Shown here one piece after another: positions 45,827 to 57,300 of a DNA stretch of 64,000 nt. The stretch's first letter is position 1; every line of letters begins with the position of its first letter. The notes under the pieces are model-generated. The model was not told the DNA's origin and did not search any database. It saw nothing but the letters and a program-made list of their open reading frames with translations. Source of the DNA: Girardinichthys multiradiatus. Its lineage: Eukaryota > Chordata > Actinopteri > Cyprinodontiformes > Goodeidae. The stretch spans positions 13,941,204-14,005,203 of the forward strand of contig NC_061817.1 of assembly GCF_021462225.1 (NCBI RefSeq), read 5' to 3'. The translations under genes were made by a program, and so were the position numbers.

Positions 45827-48800
45827 TTATATCTTGATGCGGAAAGCGGTGGTCTGTGAGCTGGCGGCCTCGGTAGTGGAGGTGGACTGTGTGGTGGACT
45901 TGAACAGAGCCTTGAGAATGGTCTGAGGGTCCACTTCAGGAGTGGGCTGAGAGGAGGCTCGTTGACCGCTGGGACGGGACAGAGAAGGAGGCAGACCGTA
46001 TTTCTTCGTGGTGCTGCTGCTGCCTGCTCCAGGGGTGTCGCTGAGTCTCCTGTAGGAGAACAAAACAAACTGGTCTCTTCATACACAATACAGTTTTGGG
46101 TTTTCTTAAATTCATCTATGGCTAAAAAAATTAATTGGATTAATCGGTCAGTCGTTTTCTACCGCTTATTCCATAGTGGGTCGCGGGGAAGCTGGTGCCT
46201 ATCTCCAGCAGTCTATGGACAAGAGGCAGAGTACACCCTGGACAGATCGCCAGTCCATCACAGGGCAACACACAATCAACCACGCACACATTCATTCATA
46301 CACCTAAGGGAAATTTAGAGAGACCAATTAACCTAACAGGCATGTCTTTGGACTGTGGGAGGAAGCCGGAGTACCCAGTGAGAACCCACGCATGCATGGG
46401 AGAACATGCAAACTCCATGCAGAAAGACCCCCGGCCTGGAATCGAACCCAGAACCTTCTTGCTGCAAGGCAACAGTGCTACCAACTGCAATTAATCAATT
46501 ATTGAAATAATCATCTACTAATTTAGCAATCGAATAATCGCCAACTTCTTTGTCTGTAAATATGTCCTATCCAGAACTCCTCAAGTTGCAACGTTTTAGC
46601 TTCACCCGATACAAAACCTGTAAAACATCTTATATTAAACACCTTTTGCAATCCGATTATTAATCGGTCAATCAAAAAAATTGTCAGATTAGCAAATTGA
46701 TTGTTAGTTGCAGCCCTAAATTTGACCATCTTCCAGTTTACAGATAAACTGGAGTTCACAAAAACACAAAACTAGAAACTGAATGCAGAGGAAGATGAAT
46801 TCTAATAAAGGAGATGAACTCACAGTAGAATCGGCTGATCAGAAGTGATGACGTTTCCCTGAATATGAAGGTTACACTTCATGGGTTGGCCTGGCAGGGG
46901 TCAAGAAAAGATGAGGGAAACTGTGATTCTTAAAACAAAAATACAGCAGATTACCCAGAAGAAACATCCTAGCTAAAGTACAGGTCCTTCTCAAAATATT
47001 AGCATATTGTGATAAAGTTCATTATTTTCCATAATGTCATGATGAAAATTTAACATTCATATATTTTAGATTCATTGCACACTAACTGAAATATTTCAGG
47101 TCTTTTATTGTCTTAATATGGATGATTTTGGCATACAGCTCATGAAAACCCAAAATTCCTATCTCACAAAATTAGCATATTTCATCCGACCAATAAAAGA
47201 AAAGTGTTTTTAATACAAAAAACGTCAACCTTCAAATAATCATGTAGTTATGCACTCAATACTTGGTCGGGAATCCTTTGGCAGAAATGACTGCTTCAAT
47301 GCGGCGTGGCATGGAGGCAATCAGCCTGTGGCACTGCTGAGGTCTTATGGAGGCCCAGGATGCTTCGATAGCGGCCTTTAGCTCATCCAGAGTGTTGGGT
47401 CTTGAGTCTCTCAATGTTCTCTTCACAATATCCCACAGATTCTCTATGGGGTTCAGGTCAGGAGAGTTGGCAGGCCAATTGAGCACAGTGATACCATGGT
47501 CAGTAAACCATTTACCAGTGGTTTTGTCACTGTGAGCAGGTGCCAGGTCGTGCTGAAAAATGAAATCTTCATCTCCATAAAGCTTTTCAGCAGATGCATG
47601 AAGTGCTCCATAATCTCCTGATAGCTAGCTGCATTGACCCTGCCCTTGATAAAACACAGTGGACCAACACCAGCAGCTGACACGGCACCCAGACCATCAC
47701 TGACTGTGGGTACTTGACACTGGACTTCTGGCATTTTGGCATTTCCTTCTCCCCAGTCTTCCTCCAGACTCTGGCACCTTGATTTCCGAATGACATGCAG
47801 AATTTGCTTTCATCCGAAAAAAGTACTTTGGACCACTGAGCAACAGTCCAGTGCTGCTTCTCTGTAGCCCAGGTCTGGGGAATGTGGCACCTGTAGCCCA
47901 TTTCCTGCACACGCCTGTGCACGGTGGCTCTGGATGTTTCTACTCCAGACTCAGTCCACTGCTTCCGCAGGTCCCCCAAGGTCTGGAATCGGCCCTTCTC
48001 CACAATCTTCCTCAGGGTCCGGTCACCTCTTCTCGTTGTGCAGCGTTTTCTGCCACACTTTTTCCTTCCCACAGACTTCCCACTGAGGTGCCTTGATACA
48101 GCACTCTGGGAACAGCCTATTCGTTCAGAAATTTCTTTCTGTGTCTTACCCTCTTGCTTGAGGGTGTCAATAGTGGCCTTCTGGACAGCAGTCAGGTCGG
48201 CAGTCTTACCCATGATTGGGATTTTGAGTGATGAACCAGGCTGGGAGTTTTAAAGGCCTCAGGAATCTTTTGCAGGTGTTTAGAGTTAACTTGTTGATTC
48301 AGATGATTAGGTTCATAGCTCGTTTAGAGACCCTTTTAATGATATGCTAATTTTGTGAGATAGGAATTTTGGGTTTTCATGAGCTGTATGCCAAAATCAT
48401 CCGTATTAAGACAATAAAAGACCTGAAATATTTCAGTTAGTGTGCAATGAATCTAAAATATATGAATGTTAAATTTTCATCATTACATTATAGAAAATAA
48501 TGAACTTTATCACAATATGCTAATATTTTGAGAAGGACCTGTAGTTCTAGAACCAACAACTCATAGGGCATGTGTGTTCTAGCCAGTGGCACTCACCATC
48601 CAAGCAGCGATTGTTGTACCTCCTGTATGCACTGACAGCATCCTCTTTACGGACAAACACTACCTCAGCTACGCCCACCTTTACCAGGCGCGCTCGCTTC
48701 AAAGCACCGCACACACAGAACAGTTCCTTTGGACAAACAGGCAGCACAACCACACCCGCTTTAGTCACTGCCGTTCTACAGCACTAAACATGTCACAAAC

Positions 48801-51800
48801 TAGCAAACAGAAGAGATGAGAGTCAAAGACAAGCAGAATGATCGACTCACCAATATGTCCTCCTCAGTAACCCGGGAATGAAGGTTGGTCACGGTTATTT
48901 TAGTTCCCTCCAATGGGCTAAAAGTCAGCTAAAAAGAAAGTTGTTCCGTGTCAGTAATGAAACCTAATTATTGACCTGCCACATACATACTTCCTAGCTT
49001 TACATTTACAGTTATGCGACTTTAACAGAGAGCTGCACTGTGAAGCAAAGTAAACAAAGCTGTTTTTGGGGGTTTGTATTGATTCAGCCTTGGTCAGCTA
49101 ACCTTAAAACGCCACCTGGAGATAATAGAAACTACGATGGTAAATATGAAGTATCCTTGTCAACCTGGGGGTTGACTCTGGGGTAAAATCTTAACTTCCT
49201 ATTCTAAACGGTTTTCAGATCATTGAAAACCTTCTAGAATAGGCAGGTTTGATAACCATTAAGGCATGAAAGTTAAGATTTTTAAATCTTTACATAAAAT
49301 GTTCTGATCAGAGCTCCTGGGGCTTGAAGTCTTTTAATGAGTTGCCAGAAAAAATGTCAGTTTTCTCCAAATGCATGTTGCCCTCCCCTATCTGTTGCTA
49401 CTACAAATTAAAAAGCAGTTTGGCTATTAAACAGTGAACTGCACGAGCAACCAGAGGAGACCAACAGCTAATATAAGTTTAATTCACTTGTGTTACTCTA
49501 GAAAGAGCAAAGCATAAAAAATGACAGCATTCTGTTCTTGAAAACTACTACAGGTGTTCACTGTATTCCATATCATGTATCAAAATCCAAATAAATAGTA
49601 TGGTCCAAATGATTAGAACTGTAATAATCAGTGTTGCATTATATCAGCAGGAGTAAGAATGATTGTTGCGTTTCTGATTTAAATACAAGCAATTTGATGA
49701 TATATATTTCTGTTTTTGAATTTTTGATGTAAATACCCTAAAACCATGAAATTGTAATATCTTTACACAAGGTGATACTTTGACTCTCATACCAGCCCAC
49801 TAATTTAGAACATGTAGCTTCTATGTAAGTTTCTTCTGCTAAGAATCCCAATTATTCTTTCAAGAAAAAAATATACGTATACGACAGAAATACGCTGATA
49901 TTTGGTGAATATAAATCTCCATCAAGATCAAAGTTCAAGTGTCGGGTGAAAAGTTATCTAATTGATTGATATGATTTAATAACACGTGAGATGTCTGTCT
50001 CCCAACATATAAATGTTGTTTAGGTGTTTCTTTTCATCCATGATATTTAAGAATATGTTTTATGGAGCTCTTCTTAAGAAAGTATAAAACTAAAACCATG
50101 ATGATCTAGCTGGACTTGCAGGGATTCCTGTTTGTAACAGAAAAAAACTCAACATTGCTGGCTAAGTCAAGCTTTTTTAGGTTTCCACACAAAAACAATC
50201 TATGTCTCAAACAACTCATCTGATACAACAAATGTAAATATTGATGTTTTTTTCTTTAAGAATTCTTAATCATTATAGATTTTTCCCCTCACAAAAGAAA
50301 CTCAAACACTAACATAGTCGCCACATTCATTTAGTGAAGATAAGCCAGAGGATGAAGATGCGAAAAGAAAACACGGTTGTTTATAGATGCAAGCTTGAGT
50401 ATGTACCAGAGGAGGAGTAGGCGTTGCAGTGCTGGTTTCTGCTGTGCTCTGCTGCAGAGTCCTGGACACCGGCTGCAAAGCTGCAGCAGAGGAACGGGCA
50501 GCAGCCGTGCTGGTGTTGGGCCGGGTGGGCGCCACCGGGACTGGAGGCCGTGGGGCCGTGTAGGCATCATTTTTTACCACCTTAGTGATGGGGGCTGTCA
50601 TGGAGAACATGGAGCCTACGGGGCCAGTCTGTATGAAGCATTTTTTATTTTATTTTATGTGGAAACCAGACACAGTTTGAGTAATGCTTCAAACATTTGG
50701 GTATTTATAAGATCGTCTTACCCGGGACTGTCCCATATTGTTGGCAGTTGTGATCTTTATTTGTTTGCTGGGGATGCTGCCGAGGTCATTTAAGGCAGGC
50801 TGAGAGAAACGATCATTTATTAAGCAGCACGTTTTGCACTGAAGATAAAACAAAATGAAAATGAAAACATATCTACCTGCGTCATTCCACGAATTCCACT
50901 TAAGATCCCAGCTGGCCGTTGCTGAAAAGTGAGTCAGTCATTTTAAAACTGCTTTTTCGTCTACTTTTACAGTTCGAGATAAAAAAAACAAAAAACTTTC
51001 TGCACCCTTACCTGGATGGTCTTTGTTATTTTTAGAGGTGGTTCAGCAGCTGCTTGCGTCTGTGTTCCTCCAATACTCCTCTTAAGGCTCAGCCTATCGC
51101 GAGCATCCATTACTCGTACATTATTGCTCAGCTGTGGTGTTGTGCTGACTCTGGCATTCAGTCCTTGTACATTAGTGGTAAACTGCCTAGTGTTCGCACT
51201 GGCAAGATTACTGTTGGTTTGTATCTGTATCTGTGGCACTGGTGTCTTGCCTTGCAGTTGTTGCGTTATCGCTGCCTTTAGTGTGGTCTGTGCAGGGGTG
51301 CCAAACTGACTTTGCCCCTGTTTGCGTGAGTTAATCATCTGCCGAGCATCCTGCACACCTCCTGCCCCTCCCCTGCCACGGATTTTGAACCGAGCATCTT
51401 TTTGAACTAACTTCTCTCTGGCATCCTTCACTTGAAAACCTGATGAGAGATAGAAAAGAAGTTGATGGCTAAGATGATTTTAATCCTTCAACTGTTTACA
51501 TCCTTGTTTAATAACAAACCTTACCTGTTCCTCCTCCCAGGCGTTGTCTTGCATCATTGATCCCAATTTTTTGCCTAGCATCAAAGTTTTTACTGTCCCC
51601 TCCTCCAACCCGTCCAAACATGGGCCTAAAGCAAACAAACAATCTATAAATAAAACAGCATAACTCTCACATGAAAATAGAGAGTCCCTCACATCTACAT
51701 GGCAAAATCCCATAGATAGATAGATTATTCCAGTTGGAGCGACTCTTAACTGCCCTTGATCATGTAAAAGAAAGAAAAGAGACAACATGGGTTAAATGAT

Positions 51801-52540
51801 CAGCTATAGTATTGTGATGTATCATAATTGTTTTTCTCTATTTTGTCCCTAACCTTAAACCCGTGTTGTTTTTTTATTTGTATTTTTAAGTCAAAGGGAG
51901 ACAAACCTGTAATAAAAACCTTCACAGACCAAATTTGTGATTTTAGTCTTAATATTGTTTGATTGGCCGAATTTTAACCAGCAACCGGTGCGGGATCAGT
52001 TTTGGCCATCACTTTGTTACTTTTTGGCACAACACTGGTTGATGTTAATATAGCTCGCATACACATATAGGCTGGAGCAGGGCCTGTAGCAACCACATTT
52101 CTTCAAGAACTGGTAGCAGAAACAAAATTTTAAAAATAAATATTAGCGGAGCAAATCGAAATAGGGCGGTACAAACAAGACAACAAGCAAACACGATCTT
52201 ATACTGCAAGCATGGGCTTTTAATGCAGCCACCAAAACAATTAGGTATTATGCATTGGAATTATTCGTGTTTTTTTCAACTTAAAGGGTTCGTTTCTAGA
52301 GGCCTCTTGCTAATGGTTGCTACTTAGCTTAATGTTTAGCATTCTGTTGCTGCCACACGTAACAACGCACAAACAGCAGCTCTATTTTATTGTTATTCTT
52401 TCAAAATTCCCACAAAAAGGCTTTATAGATTCCTCATTTAAAGTATTTACACCTTAACTACATTTTACGTACCGTTTAGCTGGAGCTTTAAGGTTAATTC
52501 CGCGCCGCCGTATAACTTCATCCAACGAGACGTCTGCCAT
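45827..52540 (-). CDS. poldip3: Polymerase delta-interacting protein 3 (SKAR/PDIP46), 10 exons
   Basis: Exons in transcript order: 52473-52540, 51525-51625, 51012-51439, 50877-50921, 50722-50799, 50407-50628, 48851-48928, 48597-48726, 46824-46890 and 45827-46049. They join in phase to 479 codons plus TAA; human POLDIP3 has 421. The start ADVSLDEVIRRRGINLKAPA is the UAP56-binding motif typical of mRNA export adaptors. Several xDAR repeats follow (FDARQKIG, INDARQRLG, VKDAREKL, QKDARFKIRGRG, VMDARDRLSLK). An RRM spans exons 7-9 (TKITVTNLHSRVTEEDI, ELFCVCGALKRARLV, AEVVFVRKEDAVSAY). The C-terminus EVDPQTILKALFK is conserved. The protein couples spliced mRNA export to S6K1-stimulated translation and binds DNA polymerase delta. 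The exon 8 acceptor (TTTGTCCAAAG) has a weak pyrimidine tract. Intron 8 contains Tc1 copy E. Confidence 0.96.
46100..46725. mobile_element. hAT-like non-autonomous repeat in poldip3 intron 9
   Basis: The right end reads TTGTTAGTTGCAGCCCTAAA, whose complement TTTAGGGCTGCAACTAACAA is a familiar end of fish hAT-derived repeats. The body is rich in alternating ATTAATCGATT-like phrases. It is interrupted by the retroposon-like repeat at 46143-46488. Confidence 0.55.
46143..46488 (-). repeat. Interspersed retroposon-like repeat, copy 3
   Basis: Same body as 7831-8199 and 24173-24530 (TTTCTACCGCTTATTCC, TTTGGACTGTGGGAGGAAG, CCTTCTTGCTGCAAGGCAAC). AATTAAT-type sequence on both sides suggests insertion into the AT-rich hAT-like repeat. 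Confidence 0.75.
46981..48541 (-). mobile_element. Tc1 copy E in poldip3 intron 8
   Basis: TA-flanked element (46979-46980 and 48542-48543) of 1561 bp with the same long inverted repeats as copy B. The transposase starts at 48213 and reads 208 codons before a 1-bp loss near 47690 shifts the frame; the catalytic Glu part ([12 protein letters not shown]) is in another frame. It shares the 14-residue linker deletion with B and C and has a further small deletion near 47597. It ends 55 bp from exon 8, in the same orientation as the gene. Confidence 0.94.
48929..50406. other. poldip3 intron 6, no recognisable feature
   Basis: About 1.5 kb of AT-rich intron. I saw no transposon ends, small RNA signature or additional exon. 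Confidence 0.4.
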
Positions 52541-52560
52541 TTTCTCATACACTGCAACCA

Positions 52561-52574
52561 CTGCGCGTGCGCGT
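52561..52574. promoter_or_regulatory. poldip3: NRF1-like site at the poldip3 promoter
   Basis: CTGCGCGTGCGCGT resembles the NRF1 consensus (YGCGCAYGCGCR) and lies about 20-34 bp upstream of the poldip3 start codon. NRF1 sites are typical of CpG-rich, TATA-less housekeeping promoters, often bidirectional ones. Confidence 0.45.
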
Positions 52575-52798
52575 CACAGAATATTTTCACTATCATTATG
52601 GACACCGCTTTAGACCAAAAGGACAAAATGAGTCTCTGTGGAAACAATATCGTTTTGTTTATACTTTACAGTTTTAGACATTTTACTATCACAGACCTGA
52701 AAATTAAGAATAGCACACCGTTAACTTTTAAAAGCAGCCCTCTTACTACTGAATAATCTGTTATTGGTTACTCTTGAAGAGGTCCACAAAAATTGGGA

Positions 52799-52818
52799 TT
52801 ACCCATGAGGCTTTGCGC
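52799..52818 (+). promoter_or_regulatory. rnu12: ZNF143/Staf-type distal element of the U12 gene
   Basis: TTACCCATGAGGCTTTGCGC closely fits the Staf-binding consensus (CCCAnnATGCmwyGCR). It lies about 207-226 bp upstream of the U12 start, the usual place for the distal sequence element of vertebrate snRNA genes. Confidence 0.55.
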
Positions 52819-52962
52819 CCCTTGTTTGATAAATACATATAAAAGTCGGCCAACTAAAACGATTTACGTCTATTTGTGTACATTGTTTTAAAACAATATT
52901 CCTTCGTATATTTGAGATATTAGTATAAATGTAATTGTTTACCAGTGTTTCGCTTTCATGCT

Positions 52963-52980
52963 GCACCCTAACTGAGAATG
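52963..52980 (+). promoter_or_regulatory. rnu12: Proximal sequence element (PSE) of the U12 gene
   Basis: GCACCCTAACTGAGAATG matches the vertebrate PSE pattern (TCACCnTnAnnn...). It occupies about -62 to -45 relative to the RNA start, where SNAPc binds. No TATA box follows at -30, as expected for an snRNA gene read by RNA polymerase II. Confidence 0.6.
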
Positions 52981-53024
52981 CTATGGCAAGATGTCTATAG
53001 CTGCTGATCGACGCTCTATTGTTA

Positions 53025-53176
53025 TGCCTTAAACTGATGAGTAAGGAAAATAACGATGCGGGGTGACGCCCGTATCCTCGTCAACTATACGAGAGGAATT
53101 TTTGAAAGGGCATAGGTCTGCCTGTAGAGGTGACTCGCTTACTTTGCGAGATGCCTCGCTGGACCAGGACCTTCCC
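53025..53176 (+). ncRNA. rnu12: U12 minor spliceosomal snRNA
   Basis: The 5' part TGCCTTAAACTGATGAGTAA, followed by GGAAAATAACGAT, matches vertebrate U12 with one change. GTAAGGAAA (53041-53049) is the segment that pairs with the branch site of U12-type introns. A stem-loop follows at 53055-53076 (GAT-CGGG paired with CCCG-ATC), then the Sm site AATTTTTGA (53097-53105). The 3' domain has the perfect hairpin CTCGC...GCGAG (53134-53150) around the conserved TTACTTT loop and the ATGCC that follows it. Length is about 150 nt as in human; the exact 3' end is uncertain by a few bases. U12 is the branch-site RNA of the minor spliceosome. The gene is divergent from poldip3, 485 bp from its start codon, as RNU12 is beside POLDIP3 in human. 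Promoter elements at -220 and -60 support a real gene rather than a retrocopy. Confidence 0.95.
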
Positions 53177-53177
53177 C

Positions 53178-53192
53178 GTTCCCAAAGCTTGT
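53178..53192 (+). terminator. rnu12: Candidate snRNA 3' box
   Basis: GTTCCCAAAGCTTGT partly fits the vertebrate snRNA 3'-end signal GTTTN0-3AAARNNAGA, directly after the RNA. The last three bases do not match. Confidence 0.35.
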
Positions 53193-53389
53193 AAATGTAA
53201 CACAGCAGAAGAAATTTGCTGACAAAGAAGTCATTAGGATCAAGACACATTCATCTCTCAGACTAGGATCATAAATTGGTCCATATTCAGCACAATATCA
53301 CACATTCAATGACTACTGCAGTTTCGAAATTATTTAACACCTGAATAACATTCCTTGTAAAAAGCACACATTTGTAAATCAGTTGTGTT

Positions 53390-53960
53390 GATGCAACATT
53401 AAGATATCAGCTGGCAGAACTCTCACCAGGTAGTTTGAAGAGCTCCAGGCCTGAACTCTTAGATGTACAAAAGAAAAAACAGCCACCCCCAATTGTTCAG
53501 TTATGTAAATGACCCAAAGAGGCTTTGGAATTGTGTTTCATGGAAGGATGGATCAACACCAGAACTTTTCTGGCCGAAGGATTAGCAGTGTATCTGAAGG
53601 AGGAAGAATAAAGCATACACTGAAAGGAAAACCCTGCCTTTATGGAAAGGAAGTGGCTCAGTTATGCTCTGGGGCCTTCTTCTGACACTGGAAACCAGCA
53701 GCTTGTGAAGTGCAGGATGATTCAATTAAGTGTCAGGAAATTCCAGAAGAAAAAAATCATTTCGACTGTGAGGAAGCTGAAGCTTGGACATATGTATCTC
53801 AAAGTCCACCAAGCCTTACTTTCAGATGAACCACTGGAAGATACCAGAGTGGCCATCATAGCTGGCTCATTTAAACTCTATTAAAATCTCTGGTGGGGTT
53901 GTAAGAAACATGGAGGTCCTTGCACACGAGCAGTAGGGTAATAAGCTACCTGCAGCAGAC
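53390..53960 (+). mobile_element. Decayed Tc1-type element
   Basis: A broken translation shows transposase-like order (a GSVML-like 'SVMLWGLL' phrase near 53660). It ends in repeated phrases resembling those of the other Tc1 fossils. No terminal repeats could be fixed. Confidence 0.4.
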
Positions 53961-54302
53961 ATCTGCATGCATTTTTAGTTTTTGTGCTTGTTGAGGAACA
54001 GTAAGAATACATTACCAAATGTGACACATAATAATTGCTCAGACTAGACAAAGAGTGAGAATGTGTTTCAAACAGAGAAATGCCAAATATGACTTTGTCC
54101 TTTTTTTCTGAAAATTATACTAACACAATACATTGTTATCCATTAGCGACACATTATAATAGTTGATAAAGTGGTAAGACATTTATTAACATTCATACCT
54201 TAGATGTAGAAATGTCAAATCTGAGCTGAAGTACTTTACTCTGAACAAAGATTCTTTACCACATATTTGCATATTTATGAAACTAGTATTGCCTCTGCCG
54301 AA

Positions 54303-57300
54303 TTACAAAAAAATTCAATTCAATTCAATTCAAAAATACTTTATTAATCCCAAAGGGAAATTAAATGTTGTTGTAGCTCATATTATGAAGGTTTCCTCAA
54401 AGAGTCGTTGTAGATGATGATGGCTGTGGGCAGGAAGGATCTCCTGTAGCGCTCCATCTTACAGCAGATCTGAAGAAGCCTCTGACTGAAGACACTCTGT
54501 TTTTGTAGGACAGTCTCATGAAGAGGATGCTCAGGGTTCTCCATAATGTTCTTCATTTTATGAAGAATCCTTCTTTCCACAATGATCTACAGAGGTTCCA
54601 GAGGAGTCCCCAGAACAGAACCAGCCTTCTTTATCAGCTTGTTGAGCTTTTTTAAGTCCCTGCCTCTGATGCTGCTACCCCAGCAGATGATGGTAGAAGA
54701 GATCACACTCTCCACAACAGACTTATAGAAGATATGCAGCATCTTGCTGCAAACACCAAAGGACCTAAGCTTCCTCAAGAAGTACAGTCTGCTCTGTCCC
54801 TTCTTGTAGATGGCTTCACAGTTGCATCTCCACTCTAGTCTGTTGTCCAGGTGAACACCGAGGTATTTATACTCCTGCACCACCTCCACTTCTTCTCCCA
54901 TGATGGAAATAGTTTTTGACTTATTCCTGTTTCTCTTAAAATCTACAATCATCTCCTTTGTTTTAGTCACGTTCAAAATGAGATGATTGTTTCCACACCA
55001 TGCCACAAAGTGGTCCACCACCTTCCTGTACTCAGCTTCTTGTCCATCTCTGATCCACCCCACAACTGCAGAATCATCCGAGTATTTCTGCAGATGACAG
55101 GAGTCTGTCTTGTACTGGAAGTCTGAGGTGTACACAGTGAAAAGGAATGGTGAGAGTACAGTCCCCTGTGGTGCCCCTGTGCTGCTGACTACCTGGTTAG
55201 ACTCACAATCCTTCAGTCTCACAAACTGTGGTCTGTTTGTCAGGTAGTCTTTGATCCAGGAGATTGTTGAGGCCTCCACCTGAGTCTTCTGGAGTTTCTG
55301 ACAAAGCAAATCAGGTTGGATTGTATTAAATGCACTGGAGAAATCAAAGAACATGATCCTCACAGTGCTGCTGGCTTTGTCCAGATGACAGTGGGTTTGT
55401 TGAAGCAGGTGTATGATGGCATCTTCAACTCCAACTCCACAGCGATAAGCAAACTGAAGGGGGTCCTGATAGTTTATTGTTTGCTTACTCAGGTGGGCCA
55501 ACAGGAGTCTCTCTAGGACCTTCATGATGTAGGAAGTCAGGGCAACAGGTCTATAGTCATTGAGGACTGATGGGTGAGTTTTCTTTGGTACCGGAATAAA
55601 ACAGGAGGTCTTCCACAACACCGGAACCTTCTTCTGGGCCCGGCTAAGGTTGAAGAGGTGCTGCAGAATCCCACAGAGCTGCTCTGCACAGGCCTTCAGG
55701 ACTCTAGGGCAGACATGATCTGGACCTGCAGCCTTATTCCTATTCAGTCTCTCCAGTTGTCTCTTCACCTGACTTCTTGAGACACACAGGTGGAAGGGGG
55801 AAGCAAAGGAAGCATCAGCATCTTCTGATATGGTTGAAGGCAAACATGTAGAAGCAGAAGGGTCTAGGGCCGAGGTGGAAGATAAAAAATGTGAGGTGTT
55901 ACTGGACAGCTGTGGGTCCTGTGGGTCAAAGGAAGGTGGAATGTCTGTTTGGCTGTGAGCAGGAGAGGAGGATGCGAAGCTTGTTTCTGAACTGAACCTA
56001 TTGAAGAATGTGTTCAGTTCATTGGCTCTGTCCAGACCTCCATCGGTCTGATCATCCTTCTGCTTGAAGCCTGTGATCGTCTTCATTCCTGTCCACACAT
56101 CTCTGATATTGTTTTGCTGGAGCTTGCTTTCCAGTTTCTTCTTGTACACCTCCTTGCTGTCTCTTATCTTGACTTTAAGTTGCTTCTGTATTCTCCTCAA
56201 TAATTCTCTGTCTCCCTCTCTGAAGGCTCTTTTTTTCTTGTTAAGCAGGTCCTTCAGGTCACTAGTGATCCAAGGTTTGTTATTGGGGAAGCATCTCACG
56301 GTTCTGGTGGGGATGATGTTATCCACACAGAAGTTTATATAGTCGGTTACACACTCAGTCATGGCATTGATGTCCTCTCCATGTGGCTGGCACAGTGCGT
56401 CCCAGTCTGTAGCCTCAAAGCAACCTTGCAGAGCTTCTTCAGCTTCCTGTAACCATTTTCTCACAGTCCTCTTTATTACAAGTTGCCTCTGAACAAGGGG
56501 CTTATATTTCGAGCAGAGAAAAACAAGATTGTGATCTGATTTGCCTAGAGGAGGTTGTGCTGTAGAGATGTATGAGTCCTTGACATTTGCATAAAACAAA
56601 TCTAATGTTTTGTTTTCTCTGGTAGAGCAGCTGACAAATTGTTGAAACGTTGGAAGTGTAGCAGAGAGTGAAGCATGGTTAAAATCACCAGAAATTGCCA
56701 CAAAAGCATTGGGGTTTTGTGTCTGTAGCTTAGCAACAACTGAGCTGATGGCATCACATGCAGTGTCAGCAACAGCGGAAGGTGGAACATAAACTGTTAC
56801 CAAAATAACACTGGTGAACTCTCTGGGTAAATAATATGGACGAAAACTTACTGCCAACAGTTCAATATCTGGACTGCAGAGATGACATTTCACAGTTACA
56901 TGTCCTGGATTACACCATCTGTTGTTCACAAGTACTGCCAGTCCACCTCCTTTACATTTGCCGCTCCTCTTTAAATCTCTGTCTGCTCGTATGGTTAAAA
57001 AGCCCGGCAGAGAGACGCTGGAGTTGGGGATATGATCCTGCAGCCATGTCTCAGTAAAACACATGATACTGCATGCCCGGTACTCTGGCTGGGTCCTTTG
57101 TAGGGCTTGGAGTTCATCCAACTTGTTTCCCAACGATCTCACATTGCCCATCAAAATTGACGGAAGAGATGGTTTGAACTTCCTCCTTCTCTCTCTTCTC
57201 TTAGCTCCTACTCTGCATCCACAGCGTCTCCTTTTCAACTCATCAAGGATTTGGGGTTGTAGCTGAAGTATTATTTGAGCTTTTGAGATATTAATCAGCT

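Noticed and set aside
15419..52540. U12-type (AT-AC or GTATCCTT) introns in the genes next to the U12 snRNA
   Set aside because: All donors read in wbp2nl, rrp7a and poldip3 are ordinary GT sites without the RTATCCTT signature.
53030..53052. CTGATGA...GAAA resembling a hammerhead ribozyme core
   Set aside because: The segment between the two motifs cannot form stem II, and the whole region is explained by U12 snRNA.
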